Shown piece by piece: positions 11,214-22,797 of a stretch of DNA of 64,000 nt (its first letter is position 1; each line of letters starts with the position of its first letter). Source of the DNA: Gliomastix tumulicola (Eukaryota > Ascomycota > Sordariomycetes > Hypocreales > Bionectriaceae). A model generated the notes under the pieces. It was not told where the DNA came from, ran no database searches, and saw only the letters and a program-made list of their open reading frames with translations. A program made the translations under genes and the position numbers. Where the stretch lies: positions 161,067 through 225,066 of the forward strand of contig BCHX01000010.1 of the NCBI GenBank assembly GCA_001599755.1. The letters are read 5' to 3'.

Positions 11214-12689
11214 GTGAACCGACAAACGAGAAGGGATGTTCTACGATGGAATTCACGAACGAGGTCAAACGCGTCGCGTCCTGGCATGGTTGGGTCTCCA
11301 CATCTCAATTAATCTCGGAGATACCAGCATCTGGAGGAAATAAGGACGAATCAGGATGAAGTTGCATGGAAGATTTCAATAGCCGAAAATACGCCGCGCC
11401 CTTCCGCACTGACTTAGGTCATCACACTAAGACAATAGGCACAAAGAGGATCAGGCATGGCTCATCCGCTCCGCGATGTCAATGTCCAGCGTAGCAAGGC
11501 TTGGTAGCACCCCTGTACAGGGACTGGGAGGAGACCTCTACCTCCAGTCACTTGCGGAGGCGGACGAGCCGCTTCGAGTCGACGCGACCAGACACAGGCT
11601 GTGACATGTCGACCTGCTGCCGTCAAGTCACCAACACGACCAAGCGCCCGCGTCAAGACCCATCAGCAAGGGTGTCTAGACGTGTCGTTAGTCTGCTTCT
11701 TCGACGGCGCTATTCGGCCGCAACTGGACAACATGGATCAATAAGCAAGGACTGGAACGGGCCGTGGGTCCACGAATGCGAGCGCTATGCCAATCCGTGC
11801 AAATTGAGCGTACAAGAACATACATCTTTTAGCAGGCTTCATCTTGAATTCTTGGATACGTAGGGTCGCTCTCCCGAGTCTCCTGCCCAGGCTGGATACT
11901 ACGCGCGTCAAATGACGACTTTAGGTGCAGCAATGGAATTGGCTGAAAAGTCCATAAGTGGATCCTGAGAAACTCAACTTTCCCCCCGGCCATGCGAGGC
12001 GGAAGTCCACCTCTGCTGGTGGTAACGGGTAGTAGGCCTGCCATCCAAAGGGTAGGCTCGGGAGCTGTGGAGGAATGCGGCCCCTGCAACGCGGCTAGAA
12101 AGGCGCACAGCCTGCCACAGTATGGGTTCGGGAAGGCGATGCAAGTGTTCTGTTCGCTGAGCCGTTCGACGGCGGGGATGGGGCGACCCGAGAAACAGAT
12201 GGAATAGCGGGTAGCAGAGCCAAACAAACATGCTGTGGCTCGTCGATGCTCTTTTTCGGACCTGGTCATACTACTAGCCGAATGCGGAAGGTCCAATACT
12301 CCTAGCTGAGACTAGACCCCTCATAGAAAAGTGTAAGACTCGACAACTTTTCCTTCGATAGCATCACAGACGATCAAGTAGGAAGAATAGTAGAATGTTC
12401 CATTTGAGTGCTTTCAGGCTGTCATACTTCCTAAGCAATCCAGTAAGCCATGCATTCGGTGGCTGTGGGGCTGAAAACGCAAGTGCTATTTGTGACCTGG
12501 AGGGACTTGAGTGCGTTACTACACTGAAGCGCTGCCGATGGAACGTCACCGGGCCAACCGTCCCCGCAAATTGGAATTTGGGGATGCACCGTCATTTTCG
12601 ACCAGTTCGGACACTGACTGAACAATCAATACTACATTCAACAGAATGATTTTCTCCTGCCTTGCTCCTTCATCTCCTATTATTCGGGA
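11214..12689. other. Long intergenic stretch
   Basis: Contains a minus-strand open frame at 11829-12296 with no recognised motif, and scattered short frames. Nothing supports a gene. The part just before 12690 probably holds the promoter of the next gene, but I see no clear TATA box. Confidence 0.4.
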
Positions 12690-14150
12690 ATGCACCATTC
12701 CGAGATCGAGGGCTGGCTCCAGAAGCTCAGGGCGTCGAGCCCCTCAACAGCGACAACGACCGCCAGTCTGCCGCCGCCGCGGCCACGAGCGATAGCGACT
12801 CACAAACGAAAGCTCTCCGACGCATCTTCCACTCCCGGCTTCATCTCACCACCCCTTACAGCGCGAGACATGGATCCCGCTGCTGCGGATGTCGATGCCC
12901 ATCCCCCTCTCCATCCTGATACCGATACCGATGTCGATGCCGACGTTACTCCCCGCCCTCCTAGGGTTGGTTCGCCGAATAAACGTCAAAAACAACACCA
13001 CGCTGGCGTCTCGCTGGCCTACAATCCCGGCCGGCAGGCGTCCCTCCGCTCCCACGGCGGCGAATCGATGAGCGACTCCAACACGACAGGCACGACCGAC
13101 GACTCTGGCAGTAGAAAGTCCGGCTCACGCAGCCCAATCAAGGGCATTGCGGACCTCGCCTTTGCTGAGAAGCCAGTGAGAGCGGTTCGCCTTAAGAAGA
13201 GAGAAGAGTACCCAGCGGATGTCCATACGCTCGTCGACCACATTATAAGAGTAGCAGGCTATCAAGATATGGTTCCCAAAGAGGCCATCAATGACGTGCG
13301 GGACTCGCTGGACTTGCTGGACAAACACCTCCTGGACAATAAAGACGGCTACAACACGAACATCTGGGCGCTGGGCGGGCGCAGCGAAGAACCTAGTCAG
13401 CCTATAGACTGGGATGTTGACGAAGAATACCGAACCCTCACGTCTGTCGTTGAGCGTACGCTCGACTGTGAGGCGGAGAACGTGTCGGAACCATCGTGGA
13501 ACTCCAGGGTACATGATGTGCTGCTTGAGGTCAGCCTGCTCCCCTTCCGAGGCCATCTTCGGCACTGGGACACGACCAAGGCGACCATACACAGGGACTA
13601 CCAGCCCCGACGCAGCTCGGGCCAGGTCCTTGGGTCGAAAATGGTCGACTTTAGCATCACGCTCGACGACAAGCAGATCAAGGATGCAGTCATCAAACGC
13701 CTTTCTTCGACTTTTAGAAATGATACATTTATCAATCACACCACCTACTCGCCGCTGCAGTTCCGACCCATCGCCATCAGCATCGAGACCAAACCACCGG
13801 ACGGGTCAAGCCGAGAAGCCACAGCGCAGCTGTCGGTATGGACGGCATCGTACATGGCACGACTGAGAGAGCTCTCAGGAACCTCGCGCACGGCGACCAA
13901 GGGGGTGGGCATCACTCTCCCTACCTTGCTTGTTCGGGGCCGACAGTGGAGCCTGATCTTGGTGATGGACGGGGCTGAAGAGATTAGCCTGATCGACGTT
14001 GGACTCATTGGTGACACCTCGACCATGCTGGGATGCTACCGGGTTATTGCCATCCTGCGATGGTTGGCCCACTGGTCTCTGACCATCTTTCAGCCGTGGA
14101 TTTTGGAAAATGCATTGTCTATTGCTGGTGATGATGGAAGAAAAAGATGA
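12690..14150 (+). CDS. PD-(D/E)XK nuclease-like protein, intronless paralogue
   Basis: One open frame of 486 residues with an ATG start. The first 150 residues are disordered and rich in Ser, Pro and Asp, including a DTDTDVDAD stretch and a SPNKRQKQ basic patch. The SGSRSPIKGIADLA motif near 144-157 matches the SGRSSPTKSLA motif of the other copies. The nuclease-like core has Asp 320 in KMVDFSI and Glu 366 / Lys 368 in ISIETK, followed by an AQLSVW helix. A central acidic helix region (about 175-285) matches the paralogues. It is intact and lies directly before a broken paralogue at 14418. The family's substrate is unknown. Confidence 0.85.
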   Translation: MHHSEIEGWLQKLRASSPSTATTTASLPPPRPRAIATHKRKLSDASSTPGFISPPLTARDMDPAAADVDAHPPLHPDTDTDVDADVTPRPPRVGSPNKRQKQHHAGVSLAYNPGRQASLRSHGGESMSDSNTTGTTDDSGSRKSGSRSPIKGIADLAFAEKPVRAVRLKKREEYPADVHTLVDHIIRVAGYQDMVPKEAINDVRDSLDLLDKHLLDNKDGYNTNIWALGGRSEEPSQPIDWDVDEEYRTLTSVVERTLDCEAENVSEPSWNSRVHDVLLEVSLLPFRGHLRHWDTTKATIHRDYQPRRSSGQVLGSKMVDFSITLDDKQIKDAVIKRLSSTFRNDTFINHTTYSPLQFRPIAISIETKPPDGSSREATAQLSVWTASYMARLRELSGTSRTATKGVGITLPTLLVRGRQWSLILVMDGAEEISLIDVGLIGDTSTMLGCYRVIAILRWLAHWSLTIFQPWILENALSIAGDDGRKR

Positions 14151-14417
14151 GGCGTGCTGGCAGGCATTTCCACAACTCAAGAATACTTACACAACCGCCT
14201 CAATACATGATATCCGAGCTGTGAATTGCGAGTTACTCTTCCTACTGAATGGCAATTCAGGCCATTCCAGCTTTCAATACTACAACGTAGCAAACTGACA
14301 CCACATGCTGAGTATGTAGGCCATCATTGTGGATTCTATGAAGTCTTTCGTATGTCTGCAGTGGTACCGGGTAGCCGTTTGCGAATGAAGTCGATGGGCG
14401 GTAGTCCATAGACTGTA

Positions 14418-15188
14418 GTGAAAGAGGTTGTTGAGGTCCATGGTGCAAACCAGGCCGGCGGCAGAGCCAATCTTGCTCTTAAAGCCTTGCAGAAGATCCA
14501 ATCAGCTGCTCAGGGAAGCCTCAGTCTCGGCCGGTCGGAAGCTGCTTGGAACTTGGAAGTGCATGGGCCTCTACTCGACCTCGGTCTTTCAGGAAACGGG
14601 GACATCGCGAAAGAATACATCCCAACGGCGCAGATCGCACCAGCATTTGTCCCTCCAACCGCTGGTGCCAGCTTGGTCACGAGCAAGATGGTGGATTTCG
14701 GTATCGTCCTTGTACCAGATCAGCAGTCGTCNCTGTATGAACTGCTCAGAACGACAGTCTTGTCCGAACCGGGTGGATCACAGTGTATCAATCAAACACT
14801 TTACCCTCCTGTCCAGTACCGCCCCATTTCAATCAGCGTCGAAACGAAGGCTTCNGCATCGGCGGAAGAGGGAAGAGTTCAGCTTGGCGTTTGGACAGCC
14901 GCCTGGTACCAGCGAATGAAAGCATTCGGCACCTCCGACTCGGCAAGTGTGAGAAAGGAGGAGCGCATGCTCACGCTCCCCCTGCTCTTGGTGGTAGAAC
15001 ACGAATGGAAGCTGTTCTTTGCCTGCGATAGAGGAGACCGGCTAGAAATTGTGGGAGATATGTCGATTGGCGATACGAAGAGCCTCATTGGGCTCTATAC
15101 TGTGGTGGCCGTGCTGCGTGTGCTGGTGAAATGGACCCAGAATGATTTCAAAGACTGGATCTCTCGATTCCTCCAATCTTGTGAGTAG
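14418..15188 (+). pseudogene. PD-(D/E)XK nuclease-like paralogue lacking its N-terminus
   Basis: The open frame begins without an ATG and corresponds to the second half of the family: a SEAAWN.EVHGPLL segment, Asp in KMVDFGIVL, Glu and Lys in SISVETK, then a QLGVWTAAW helix and a complete C-terminus ending near WISRFLQS. The N-terminal half, including the RSSPTK motif, is missing and I see no upstream exon. Two ambiguous bases fall inside (14732 and 14834). The most likely reading is a 5'-truncated tandem copy of the 12690 gene. Confidence 0.65.
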
Positions 15189-16326
15189 CCCTAGGATAGC
15201 CTTGTCTAGACCACCCAAGCCAACCACGCTCGGTGTCTTCAGCGCAAGCCATATGTGGCGCCCCATTTCATGCCTGCTCCCAAGTGTTGCCCGCGGGGCC
15301 TGGCAACTTCAATCATCCCCAGAAATCCTGCCCNAAATAGTTCGGTCTATGGACGCTGCTTGTATAGTACNAAGTTCATCTCCTTTGATGACTCCTAGTG
15401 ACCTCGACGGCCCCCCAGCTTTGATCCGTCCGATTCCAACGAAGGGCAGCCTGGGTAGGTGGCACCGCCGACGGACCAGCCGCATCCGTGCCCTCAGCAG
15501 ATATATTCCGCCCAGAAGTGCGGCTTGAGCAGAAAGCGTGACNCCGGCTTCAGAAAGACCCGACCCTATCCATCCGCTGTGTTCCAGAGTCTCTGCATAG
15601 CACTTGGTCATGTGGCGTGTGGCCGCTTCGGCGGCCTCGCCATCCACTATCAGCCGTGGATGGTGATGTGGCGCTGCAGGTCTGGCTCCTCCTTATCNAG
15701 CGGTGACATGCTGANTGGCAGCGGTCGAGTCGCCGGGCTCGTGGTGGTACGGCGCGGGTAGGTGCGATGGGGGCTCGTGGCGGGCAAATGGAGACGCGTC
15801 GTCAGGCTGCTCGGTGTCGTGCTCGGTGTCGCGCTTGAGAAGACGAATGGAGGACAGAGTACCCTGTTAGCATACTTGTTAGTAGGGANCGGGCGGGCTG
15901 GTGACAGAGATGGCAATGCNCCCATACNGGTCGGTGCCTTCCTGTCNGGCCTCCGTTTCGAGGACTGGCGCCNAGCAGCGGACCCTCGGGACGTGTGTGC
16001 CCAACTTGATGGGAGAAGGGTTGCGACAGCTCGAAGGCCATGTATCGTGCCACTGTCATGGCGTTTCGCACAGCTTTCTGTTGGGCAGGATGATTGGCGT
16101 TGAGTGCCTTGTTTCGACACCAAAGCGACGTGGCGCAGCACCTCCACAGTGTGATTGGTCATCGGAGGCGCAGCATGCCGGGACTCCAAAAGGTGGACCC
16201 ATCAAGGCGGCAAGGCGGATTGTCAGCAGGTGAGACGCGGGCATTCTAGCTAAGTGGAGTATGCTTGGGCAGCCTGCGTGAAGGACCAGGCACTGCGCCA
16301 AGCCTTCTATTGTACCCAGGTGCTGC
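15189..16326. other. Intergenic with many ambiguous bases
   Basis: No gene recognised. About ten single n calls occur between 15334 and 15973. The left arm of an inverted repeat lies at 15205-15266. Confidence 0.4.
15205..15266 (+). repeat. Inverted repeat, left arm
   Basis: About 48 of 60 bases match the reverse complement of 18338-18399. The core ACCCAAGCCAACCACGCTCG is identical in both. The same frame on each arm encodes QANHARCL followed by RK-Y, so a coding origin is possible. Confidence 0.75.
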
Positions 16327-16334
16327 TATATATA
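16327..16334 (+). promoter_or_regulatory. TATA box of the HET gene
   Basis: TATATATA lies 79-86 bases before the ATG at 16413. Confidence 0.5.
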
Positions 16335-16412
16335 CTCCCAAGCATTCGCCTTCTGACCAATCCATAACCCTATGTCGTTATTGACCTTGTAGATCAGAAA
16401 TATCTTCACAGT

Positions 16413-18161
16413 ATGTCTCAACAACCTTCACTTTCGGCATCCCACCCCAGTCAAGACGAACAGCGCCGGGTCAGACAGAGGTATGACCCTTTGCGTACGG
16501 GGCAAATCAGAATNCTCCGGCTATTACGAGGCAGCTATAATAGTCCTATCGCTTGCAAGCTCTTGAGGGTTCCTCTATCTACGGANTATGAGGCTTTGTC
16601 GTACGCCTGGGGAGACGAATATAGCCAACGGNCTATCTCGGTCAACGATGGACCGATGCAAATCACGATCAACCTGGAGGCAGCTCTGAGGCGGTTACGA
16701 CANCCACAGGCTGACCGTGTTTTGTGGGTTGACGCACTCTGCATCAACCAGCTGGATAATGAAGAAAGATCACATCAAGTCAGCATGATGGGTGAGATCT
16801 ATTCCAGAACACAGCGGGTCATTCTNTGGCTAGGGGACTACGCCGTTCCTCATATGGTCGACGCGAGCTCGCTAGATCCGGCTCAGACCCAAAAATCATT
16901 TGAGTTCATCGAGGGCTTGGCCTCAGGAACTTGCCATGGAGCGAATGGTACAGACCATGGCGAAAGTCTCGAAGCTTCCTCGGATGCACTGGAGAGGCTT
17001 ATGCAAGTTCAATGGTGGTCTCGCATGTGGACCGTTCAGGAGCTCATTCTTCCTAGTGAGGGTGTCTTCATGTTCGGCGGAAACCATGTCTCCATNGATA
17101 CGATGCTGAAGGCATGCGCTTTCTCTAGGATGCACCACTTTCAACACTGCTGTCCTTACAAGGACTTGCTGTTACCAAGGTTTTGGGACGAATTGGTCTC
17201 AGCGTCAAATATGCGCGCTGCACGGTCTGATGACNAGTCCCGCAATAGAAGCTTCTGTGATGCACTCAACATGTATCGGGCTCGCCAAGTGAGAGATGAG
17301 AGAGATCGGGTGTACGCTTTGATGGGTCTTGAATCTGACCTTCGGGCCGATTACAATGTCTCTGCAGATGTGGCGTACATCGAGACAGTGGTTGCATCCA
17401 TCAAGGCCAGCGGCTCATTGCACCCTTTGATCAGGACTTCTGAGGTCAGGAGACCATCTTCCTTGCCNAGNTGGGTCCCAGATTGGTGCGGCGCTCCTGA
17501 CTACAAATTTGACGAACAGTCTGGTCAGATGTCATGGCTATCCTTGCAGGGTTATTACAATGCAAGTGCTGGAAAGANGGCGAAGATAAGAGATTCGGGC
17601 TCGGCAGAAATTCTGAGCGTACAAGGATATCTGATCGACAGAGTGAAGGACGTAGGTCCCCGTCGCATCACACTCGGTGGCGACATATCGCGCTGTCGAG
17701 AGATTAAGAAACATGCTTCTTCCCAGAGGAACGACGTCTATCCCCGGGGCGGCGANTCATATGACGAGGTTTTCTGGCGCGTGTCTATGGCCAATGTGTT
17801 GCCTGAATGGACGGATGGCAGGTGCGAGTATCGGCCGGCGACTTCGGAAGACAAAGCTGAATGTGATCTTCGTCTGGATGCGATTCGCTCCAAAGAGCTA
17901 CCAGAACCAGCGAGAATCATCGGCAGAAATTTTTTCTCCACGAATGAGGGACTTCTTGGACTCTGCCACGAGGGTGTGCAGACAGGGGACTGCGTATATA
18001 TTNTCCTCGGATTCACGATGCCGTTTATATTGCGACCGATGAAGCCTCCAGGAACGGGTATGGATGCATTTGCATATGTGGCGCAGGCATACGTACACGG
18101 GATTATGGACGGCGGAATTTTGAAGGAACTTGGTAACGCCGAGTGGATTAACCTGCACTAG
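16413..18161 (+). CDS. HET-domain protein (heterokaryon incompatibility type)
   Basis: A single open frame of 582 residues. The three diagnostic HET blocks are clear: YEALSYAWGD near 65-75, VLWVDALCINQ near 108-118, and ER-HQVSMMGEIYSRTQRVI.WLGD just after. The C-terminal part (WTVQEL, RDRVYALMGL) also fits the family. HET proteins trigger cell death when unlike fungal individuals fuse; the recognition partner of this one cannot be told. Single ambiguous bases interrupt about a dozen codons without breaking the frame. It is flanked by inverted repeats at 15205 and 18338 and sits between a broken nuclease paralogue and a dead hAT element. Confidence 0.9.
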   Translation: MSQQPSLSASHPSQDEQRRVRQRYDPLRTGQIRXLRLLRGSYNSPIACKLLRVPLSTXYEALSYAWGDEYSQRXISVNDGPMQITINLEAALRRLRXPQADRVLWVDALCINQLDNEERSHQVSMMGEIYSRTQRVIXWLGDYAVPHMVDASSLDPAQTQKSFEFIEGLASGTCHGANGTDHGESLEASSDALERLMQVQWWSRMWTVQELILPSEGVFMFGGNHVSXDTMLKACAFSRMHHFQHCCPYKDLLLPRFWDELVSASNMRAARSDDXSRNRSFCDALNMYRARQVRDERDRVYALMGLESDLRADYNVSADVAYIETVVASIKASGSLHPLIRTSEVRRPSSLXXWVPDWCGAPDYKFDEQSGQMSWLSLQGYYNASAGKXAKIRDSGSAEILSVQGYLIDRVKDVGPRRITLGGDISRCREIKKHASSQRNDVYPRGGXSYDEVFWRVSMANVLPEWTDGRCEYRPATSEDKAECDLRLDAIRSKELPEPARIIGRNFFSTNEGLLGLCHEGVQTGDCVYIXLGFTMPFILRPMKPPGTGMDAFAYVAQAYVHGIMDGGILKELGNAEWINLH

Positions 18162-18649
18162 GTTGGTGTACTTGAATAGGTTAACCGATTTTTTCTACCA
18201 TAACAAGATCAACTCAGCACATCCCCTCCAAGACGTACATCTCGCAGCACAACCGCCTTCTTCAGATCCTGTTCGCACAGAATAGTCGTGCTTCTAGGAT
18301 ACCGCTTAGTGATGTCTCTGTAATCAGAGGCCCGAGCATCGTCCGCCCCATATGACTTCCGCTTAAGACACCGAGCGTGGTTGGCTTGGGTACTTTAGAA
18401 AACGCTGCCTGGTCTGGAGTAGGGCTACCCGTGCGGGCGTAAAAGTATTCATAGATCAAGGCGCTGGCACATCTTGAGTAGGGGCTTATTTGCCCCAGTG
18501 GGAACTGCGGAAAATGGACGCATGTGGACTGCTTCCAACACGAAGCCATGATGGGAGCAGACAGGCGGCTAGGCAAGGTGACCAGGCAAGACGGCTCCTC
18601 AGACTTTTCAGGAGACCGGTGGAACGGTGAAAAAGGGGAGAGGTAATGC
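18162..18649 (-). other. Gene fragment or intergenic stretch after the HET gene
   Basis: On the minus strand a frame runs through the right repeat arm (RKSYGADDARASDYRD) and then through PRSTTILCEQDLKKAVVLRD to a stop near 18215. It looks like the real C-terminus of some protein, but I do not recognise the family and found no start. Confidence 0.35.
18338..18399 (-). repeat. Inverted repeat, right arm
   Basis: Reverse-complement match of 15205-15266. The two arms enclose about 3.1 kb containing the HET gene. Confidence 0.75.
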
Positions 18650-20452
18650 TGTGACGAGGGGACGAACGGCAAAGAATAGATTGACATCTTCCGCTAATCA
18701 AGTCAAATTTGCACCACTACAGCTCCTCTCCATGGTTCTTAGCATGGAAATGACAAAGTCCGGCAATGCCTACTGGGCTTGCTTGAAATGCGACGAGGGC
18801 GGGAAGAGCTCACTGTTCGTCGCGACAAACACCACGTCCCCGATTGAGCATCTACGAAGGTATGTAGCGTCCACGTGAACCGTCTTGGCTCGGATGGCGA
18901 CGCCCAAGGCTCGACTATGATCCCCGTCCGTTTGCCCTCCTTTCGGCATCTGAATCGGCTGTAGGTTTCACATGATGACGGAGGTAGACGGCTATGCGGC
19001 CGACGACTCATCTCGCGCTGGCGACCTCCCCGCTGCGAAACGGCGGTGCTTGGAATTCCCGACCGCGACAGCCAATGTGGCTCAAATGAAAGAGCTGATG
19101 GTCGGGTGGCTTGTCACGGCCAACCTTCCTTCCACGGCGCCGTCGAATCCGTACTTCCGACGCATGCTCGACCTGCACGACGCGTCTCTGGCGAGAGAGG
19201 TGCCATGGGGCCGGCAGGCGGTGCGCGATACCGTGCGGGAACTGTTCGAGGTGAAGAAGTGAGCCATCGCCAGCCAACTGGACAAGGCCATCACAAGGAT
19301 CAGCTTCAGTTTCGACATGTGGACGTCTCCCAACCGGTATGCTTTTCTCGGCCTCCACGCCCACTATCTCGATACCTCCTTTCAAGTCCAATCTCGGCTG
19401 CTTGCTTTATTCTTCTCACCACCTGGCGATGCTCCACGTGAGCCTCGGAACGCTGACGCCTCGGCAAGAACGCGTAGGGCTCGATCGTTCCTATTCGTTA
19501 GTCCAATGTCAACATTGCTGATCGGTTTCTAGCGTGCCGTTCTCTGCAGGGAGGTGGGAGCGAGACCTGTTTGCCGGAGCACACCCGAGACGAATATGCT
19601 AGTCTGTTTCCGCGGACGGAAGGCGCCGTTCATGGCCACCAACGGTGCCTTCAGATCTCCATCAATAACTGCTGGTCCAAGCTCGACGAGTATTATAGTC
19701 TTCTGGGCCAATCACCGCTCTACCCCGCTGCCGTCATTCTTCATCCACGCTGGAACGTGTCTTGGCTGGAGGCGAATTGGACGAGCGACGAGCAACTCGT
19801 ATGGCTTCGCGACGCCAAGAGCAGCGTGCGAAAGTACTTTGAGCAGCAGTATCCGGCCAAAGCGCCGTCGGAGGCAGCAAGAGATGGGGTGAGAAACGGG
19901 GTGGAGCAGGGCGAGCCCAGCCAGTTTGACCAATGGATGCAGAGCTGCGACCGGTACATGATGGAGGAGGAAGATGAGCTCGGTGTGTACATGAGGCAAG
20001 GGCCGGTTCGGCGAGAGAACTTGAACCCGATCTTGTGGTGGAAGGACCACCAGGAAGAGTATCCTCGCCTGANTCGGTNTGCNCTGGACATCCTGGCCAT
20101 NCCTGCCATGTCGGTAGATCCCGAGCGGACGTTCAGTGTGACCAAGTTGACAGTCGGCTCGCAGAGGCACAGTGTAAGCCCTGAGGTGATGGAGGAAATA
20201 CAGTGCCTACGGAACTGGATAGGGCAGAAGGCCATCAGCGTGGGCGAGGTGGTCAGCTTTGGTGGGGATGTGATGGGTTGAGATGAGAGACGGGGTGACA
20301 GTGTGGACGGCTTTGCAGTAGGCTTAGGTCAGCAGATTTATTTCAAGTATATCAAGTATTTCAAAAGTTCAGGTAAGTTCACGGACGATTCTATTTCAAG
20401 TAATCAAGTTTACCCCTCAAACTTGACTTACTTGAACTGAAGTCAGCCCTGC
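18650..20452 (+). mobile_element. Defective hAT element
   Basis: Plus-strand hAT copy. The right end has the usual subterminal repeats (TCAAGT-type words, 20335-20440) and finishes GAAGTCAGCCCTG, that is CAGGGCTGACTTC read inward. I could not find the matching left end, so the left limit is approximate. The transposase inside is broken. Confidence 0.7.
18732..20281 (+). pseudogene. hAT transposase, internally deleted
   Basis: Exon 1 holds a BED-type finger (CLKC ... H-x4-H split by the intron 18860-18964, with GTATGT donor and TAG acceptor). The frame continues through PWGRQAVRDTV and is stopped by TGA at 19260-19262, then resumes in the same frame with SFDMWTSPNR. The catalytic core that should follow is missing. 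The frame from about 19571 has the C-terminal dimerisation region with NPILWWKDHQEEYP, VDPERTFS and RHSVSPEVMEE motifs. Four ambiguous bases lie near 20072-20101. It cannot encode an active transposase. Confidence 0.85.
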
Positions 20453-21061
20453 CAGAAACTGCCTTCAGTATTTTCATCTGATTTTGTCCGCGCCCTTACA
20501 GAGGAACAACTTAGGAGGCTTGCAGGGGAGAGTACCGACATGACGACACCGGATAAACAAGAAGCGCAGGATGCTCCGTGAGAGCCTGATTCATTTAGGA
20601 GGAGTCAATAATATGAGTATAGCCAGCCATTAGGTAGCTAAGTGGCCGGTTTGGGCTTGCGGATAAGCCCTTCGGAGAGTAATTACAATTAGACTGTTTA
20701 CTAGGGCTTGTTGTGCAAATACATAACTCATCATACTTTCGAATAAGAGAGTTCTGTGTGACAAGAGGTGTGAGCATGTAGATTGGTTTATTCGTCGCAG
20801 TTTGTTCGTGGCCAGGGCCATTGCCCTCCTCTTCTGTAGTTAATCGTCGCCCGCACTCAATCGTCGCCCGCACTCAATCGTCGCCCGCACTCAATCGTCG
20901 CCTGGCCCCCGTCCGTTTCCTAACTCGGCCGCGCCGTGTCTTGTTCCTCATGTACCCTCGTGCTCAGTTGAGCCACCTGTCAACGCTTTTCTACACCGTC
21001 TAAGGAAATCCAGTAACAGTACTGTTCCAGTACACTACTGCATCGTGAGGGTGGAATCTTT
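20453..21061. other. Intergenic with a minisatellite
   Basis: No gene seen. Holds the 17-bp tandem repeat at 20842-20904. The end of the SET-MYND gene lies at 21062. Confidence 0.5.
20842..20904 (+). repeat. 17-bp tandem repeat, about 3.7 copies
   Basis: Unit AATCGTCGCCCGCACTC, three perfect copies and one partial copy. Confidence 0.9.
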
Positions 21062-22797
21062 CTATCCATCCGAAAAGGCATACCAGCCATCGTGGCCACC
21101 AGGGCGGTGTAGTTGGAATAACAACTGCAAGTCAGGATCAGAGAGCAGCTGGCAGTCTCCTTTGTGGTCCTTCTCTTTCCAACCAACGCGCTGGCAAGTC
21201 TAGATAGAATAGGTTAGACGGAACAACTTGCAAGTATAGGGTTCGAACCTTATTACAATACCAAACCATGCCGCATCTAGCGCATTTTTTTAACATCTTT
21301 TCATTGCGTCCACAGCCGTGGCAATGTCTGCTGCCATTTTGTTCTGTAGCATTTAGCCCAACTTGATCGCCTAGTCGAAAAAGATTGTCTAGTGTGATCG
21401 GAAAGATCTGCCAAGGTTAGCCGCGTCGCGTCGGCGTTATGGACTGGATCTAGTACCTTCAATGTTCTAGAATTTTCCTGCCGAATGCCAACTGTCATGT
21501 CCAAAAAGCCGTGCTGTTCCGGATAGAGAATAGCGAGTGTATATCCCTCACGTATGACTGAAGGGTGCAGCTCTGTGCCACGATTGTCGGTGTAAAATGA
21601 GACAGGAAGCCTCTTTGTGGACTTGTCCTTGACCCAAAGTCTGAGGCGTAGAAAGACATCTATATCCGTGATTTCGGCGAGAAAACACCAGTGCTTCAGT
21701 GGGCGATATGGATGTCCGTCTCGTATTTGCCAGAACTTATCATTGAGGCCATCATCAGACGGGAGTAAGCCAAAATCGGGAAAGAGGTCATTATCGCGGA
21801 AGTTTCCGTGCTGTTGTAGTGCAACATCTCGTAAGTATGTCTTCGGAGCTTTCCAAAGCCAAGCTTCAAAGTCCTCTGTCGACTTATCCCCAGGGATATC
21901 TTCGACTGATGTTGACCATTCGGATCCGTGTCCGTATGTTTGGTGCCGCGTTGGATCCTCTGCCAGCCTTCGGACTTGATCCACGGTTGGACTATCGTGG
22001 CCTTCTAAAACAGTACGAGAAGCAACAGCCCGATCAGCGAACACTTTTCCGCGCGCCAGATCGCCATTGAAAACGGCGATTTGAAACGCATCATAGTATG
22101 CACGTGGGATCGTGGCGTCGGAAATGCCTTCGGCTTTGCACAAGGCGAGAAGTCTCTTCACACCATGCAGCGCCTCCAGAGGGGAGAATATCATCGTCAT
22201 ACCGTTGCCGATATCTTCGTCAAGCCGCTGTATTTCGTCTAGCCTATCGTCACTAGGCTTCTGTTGAGATGTGTCGAGAGAACAAAGCAGACATGAGCAG
22301 CCAAATCCAAAACTCGTCTGCAAGGCATGTTGTCGCTTCTTTCGATTTACCCGATCTCTAAGATAACATATTGTAATCTCTTCATCCTTGTCGATGTCCC
22401 TCACTGCGTGTATTGTTAAGCCTTGAAGTGCCTCGTTCCAGGTATTCTGGGCGTTTTGAAGACAGGCGTGGTTTATGCGCGACGCGATGGGAAATATGCC
22501 GCCTGTGTCTGCGTCTGGCCCTAGAGGAAGCGCGTTTGTGCGAACAACGCCAAGCTCTCCGCTGTCTGGAAAAGAATTGTGTAGTGAGAAGAACAAGGTC
22601 TTGTTTTCTTCGCTGAGTGCTGCGAGTTGTTCGGAAAGGGCTTTCGAGAGCTTCTTAGGAGAGCCTGTCCAGCGAGGGAACCTCAAGATTGGAGCTTCGG
22701 ACAGTATGCGGGTCCCTTTTCCGATTGTGACTGCTGCAGCTAGTCCGAAGCCTTTACCCGGGACCTCCCGAACGACGTATGAGCCTTCAGCCCTCAT
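21062..22797 (-). CDS. SET-MYND domain protein (lysine methyltransferase-like)
   Basis: Three exons on the minus strand: 22797-21457, 21407-21249 and 21199-21062, giving 545 residues. Both introns are 49 nt (21408-21456 with GTACTA donor, GCTAAC branch and CAG acceptor; 21200-21248 with GTTCGA donor, CTAAC branch and TAG acceptor). The N-terminus has the VPGKGFGL and KGTRILSE SET motifs, RINHAC near 108-112, ITICYL, and the post-SET FGFGCSCLLC. The C-terminal MYND finger is complete across exons 2 and 3: C476-C479, C489-C492, C498-C502, H512-C516. Without the introns the MYND domain is invisible. The family methylates lysines on histones or other proteins; the target is unknown. The start is placed at the first ATG before YVVREVPGKG. 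Confidence 0.88.

Noticed and set aside
11829..12296. 155-residue minus-strand frame as a gene
   Set aside because: No motif, no intron signals, and composition like neighbouring non-coding frames.
15650..16189. Minus-strand frame before the HET gene
   Set aside because: It is interrupted by many ambiguous bases and has Ser/Thr/Pro-biased composition without a motif.
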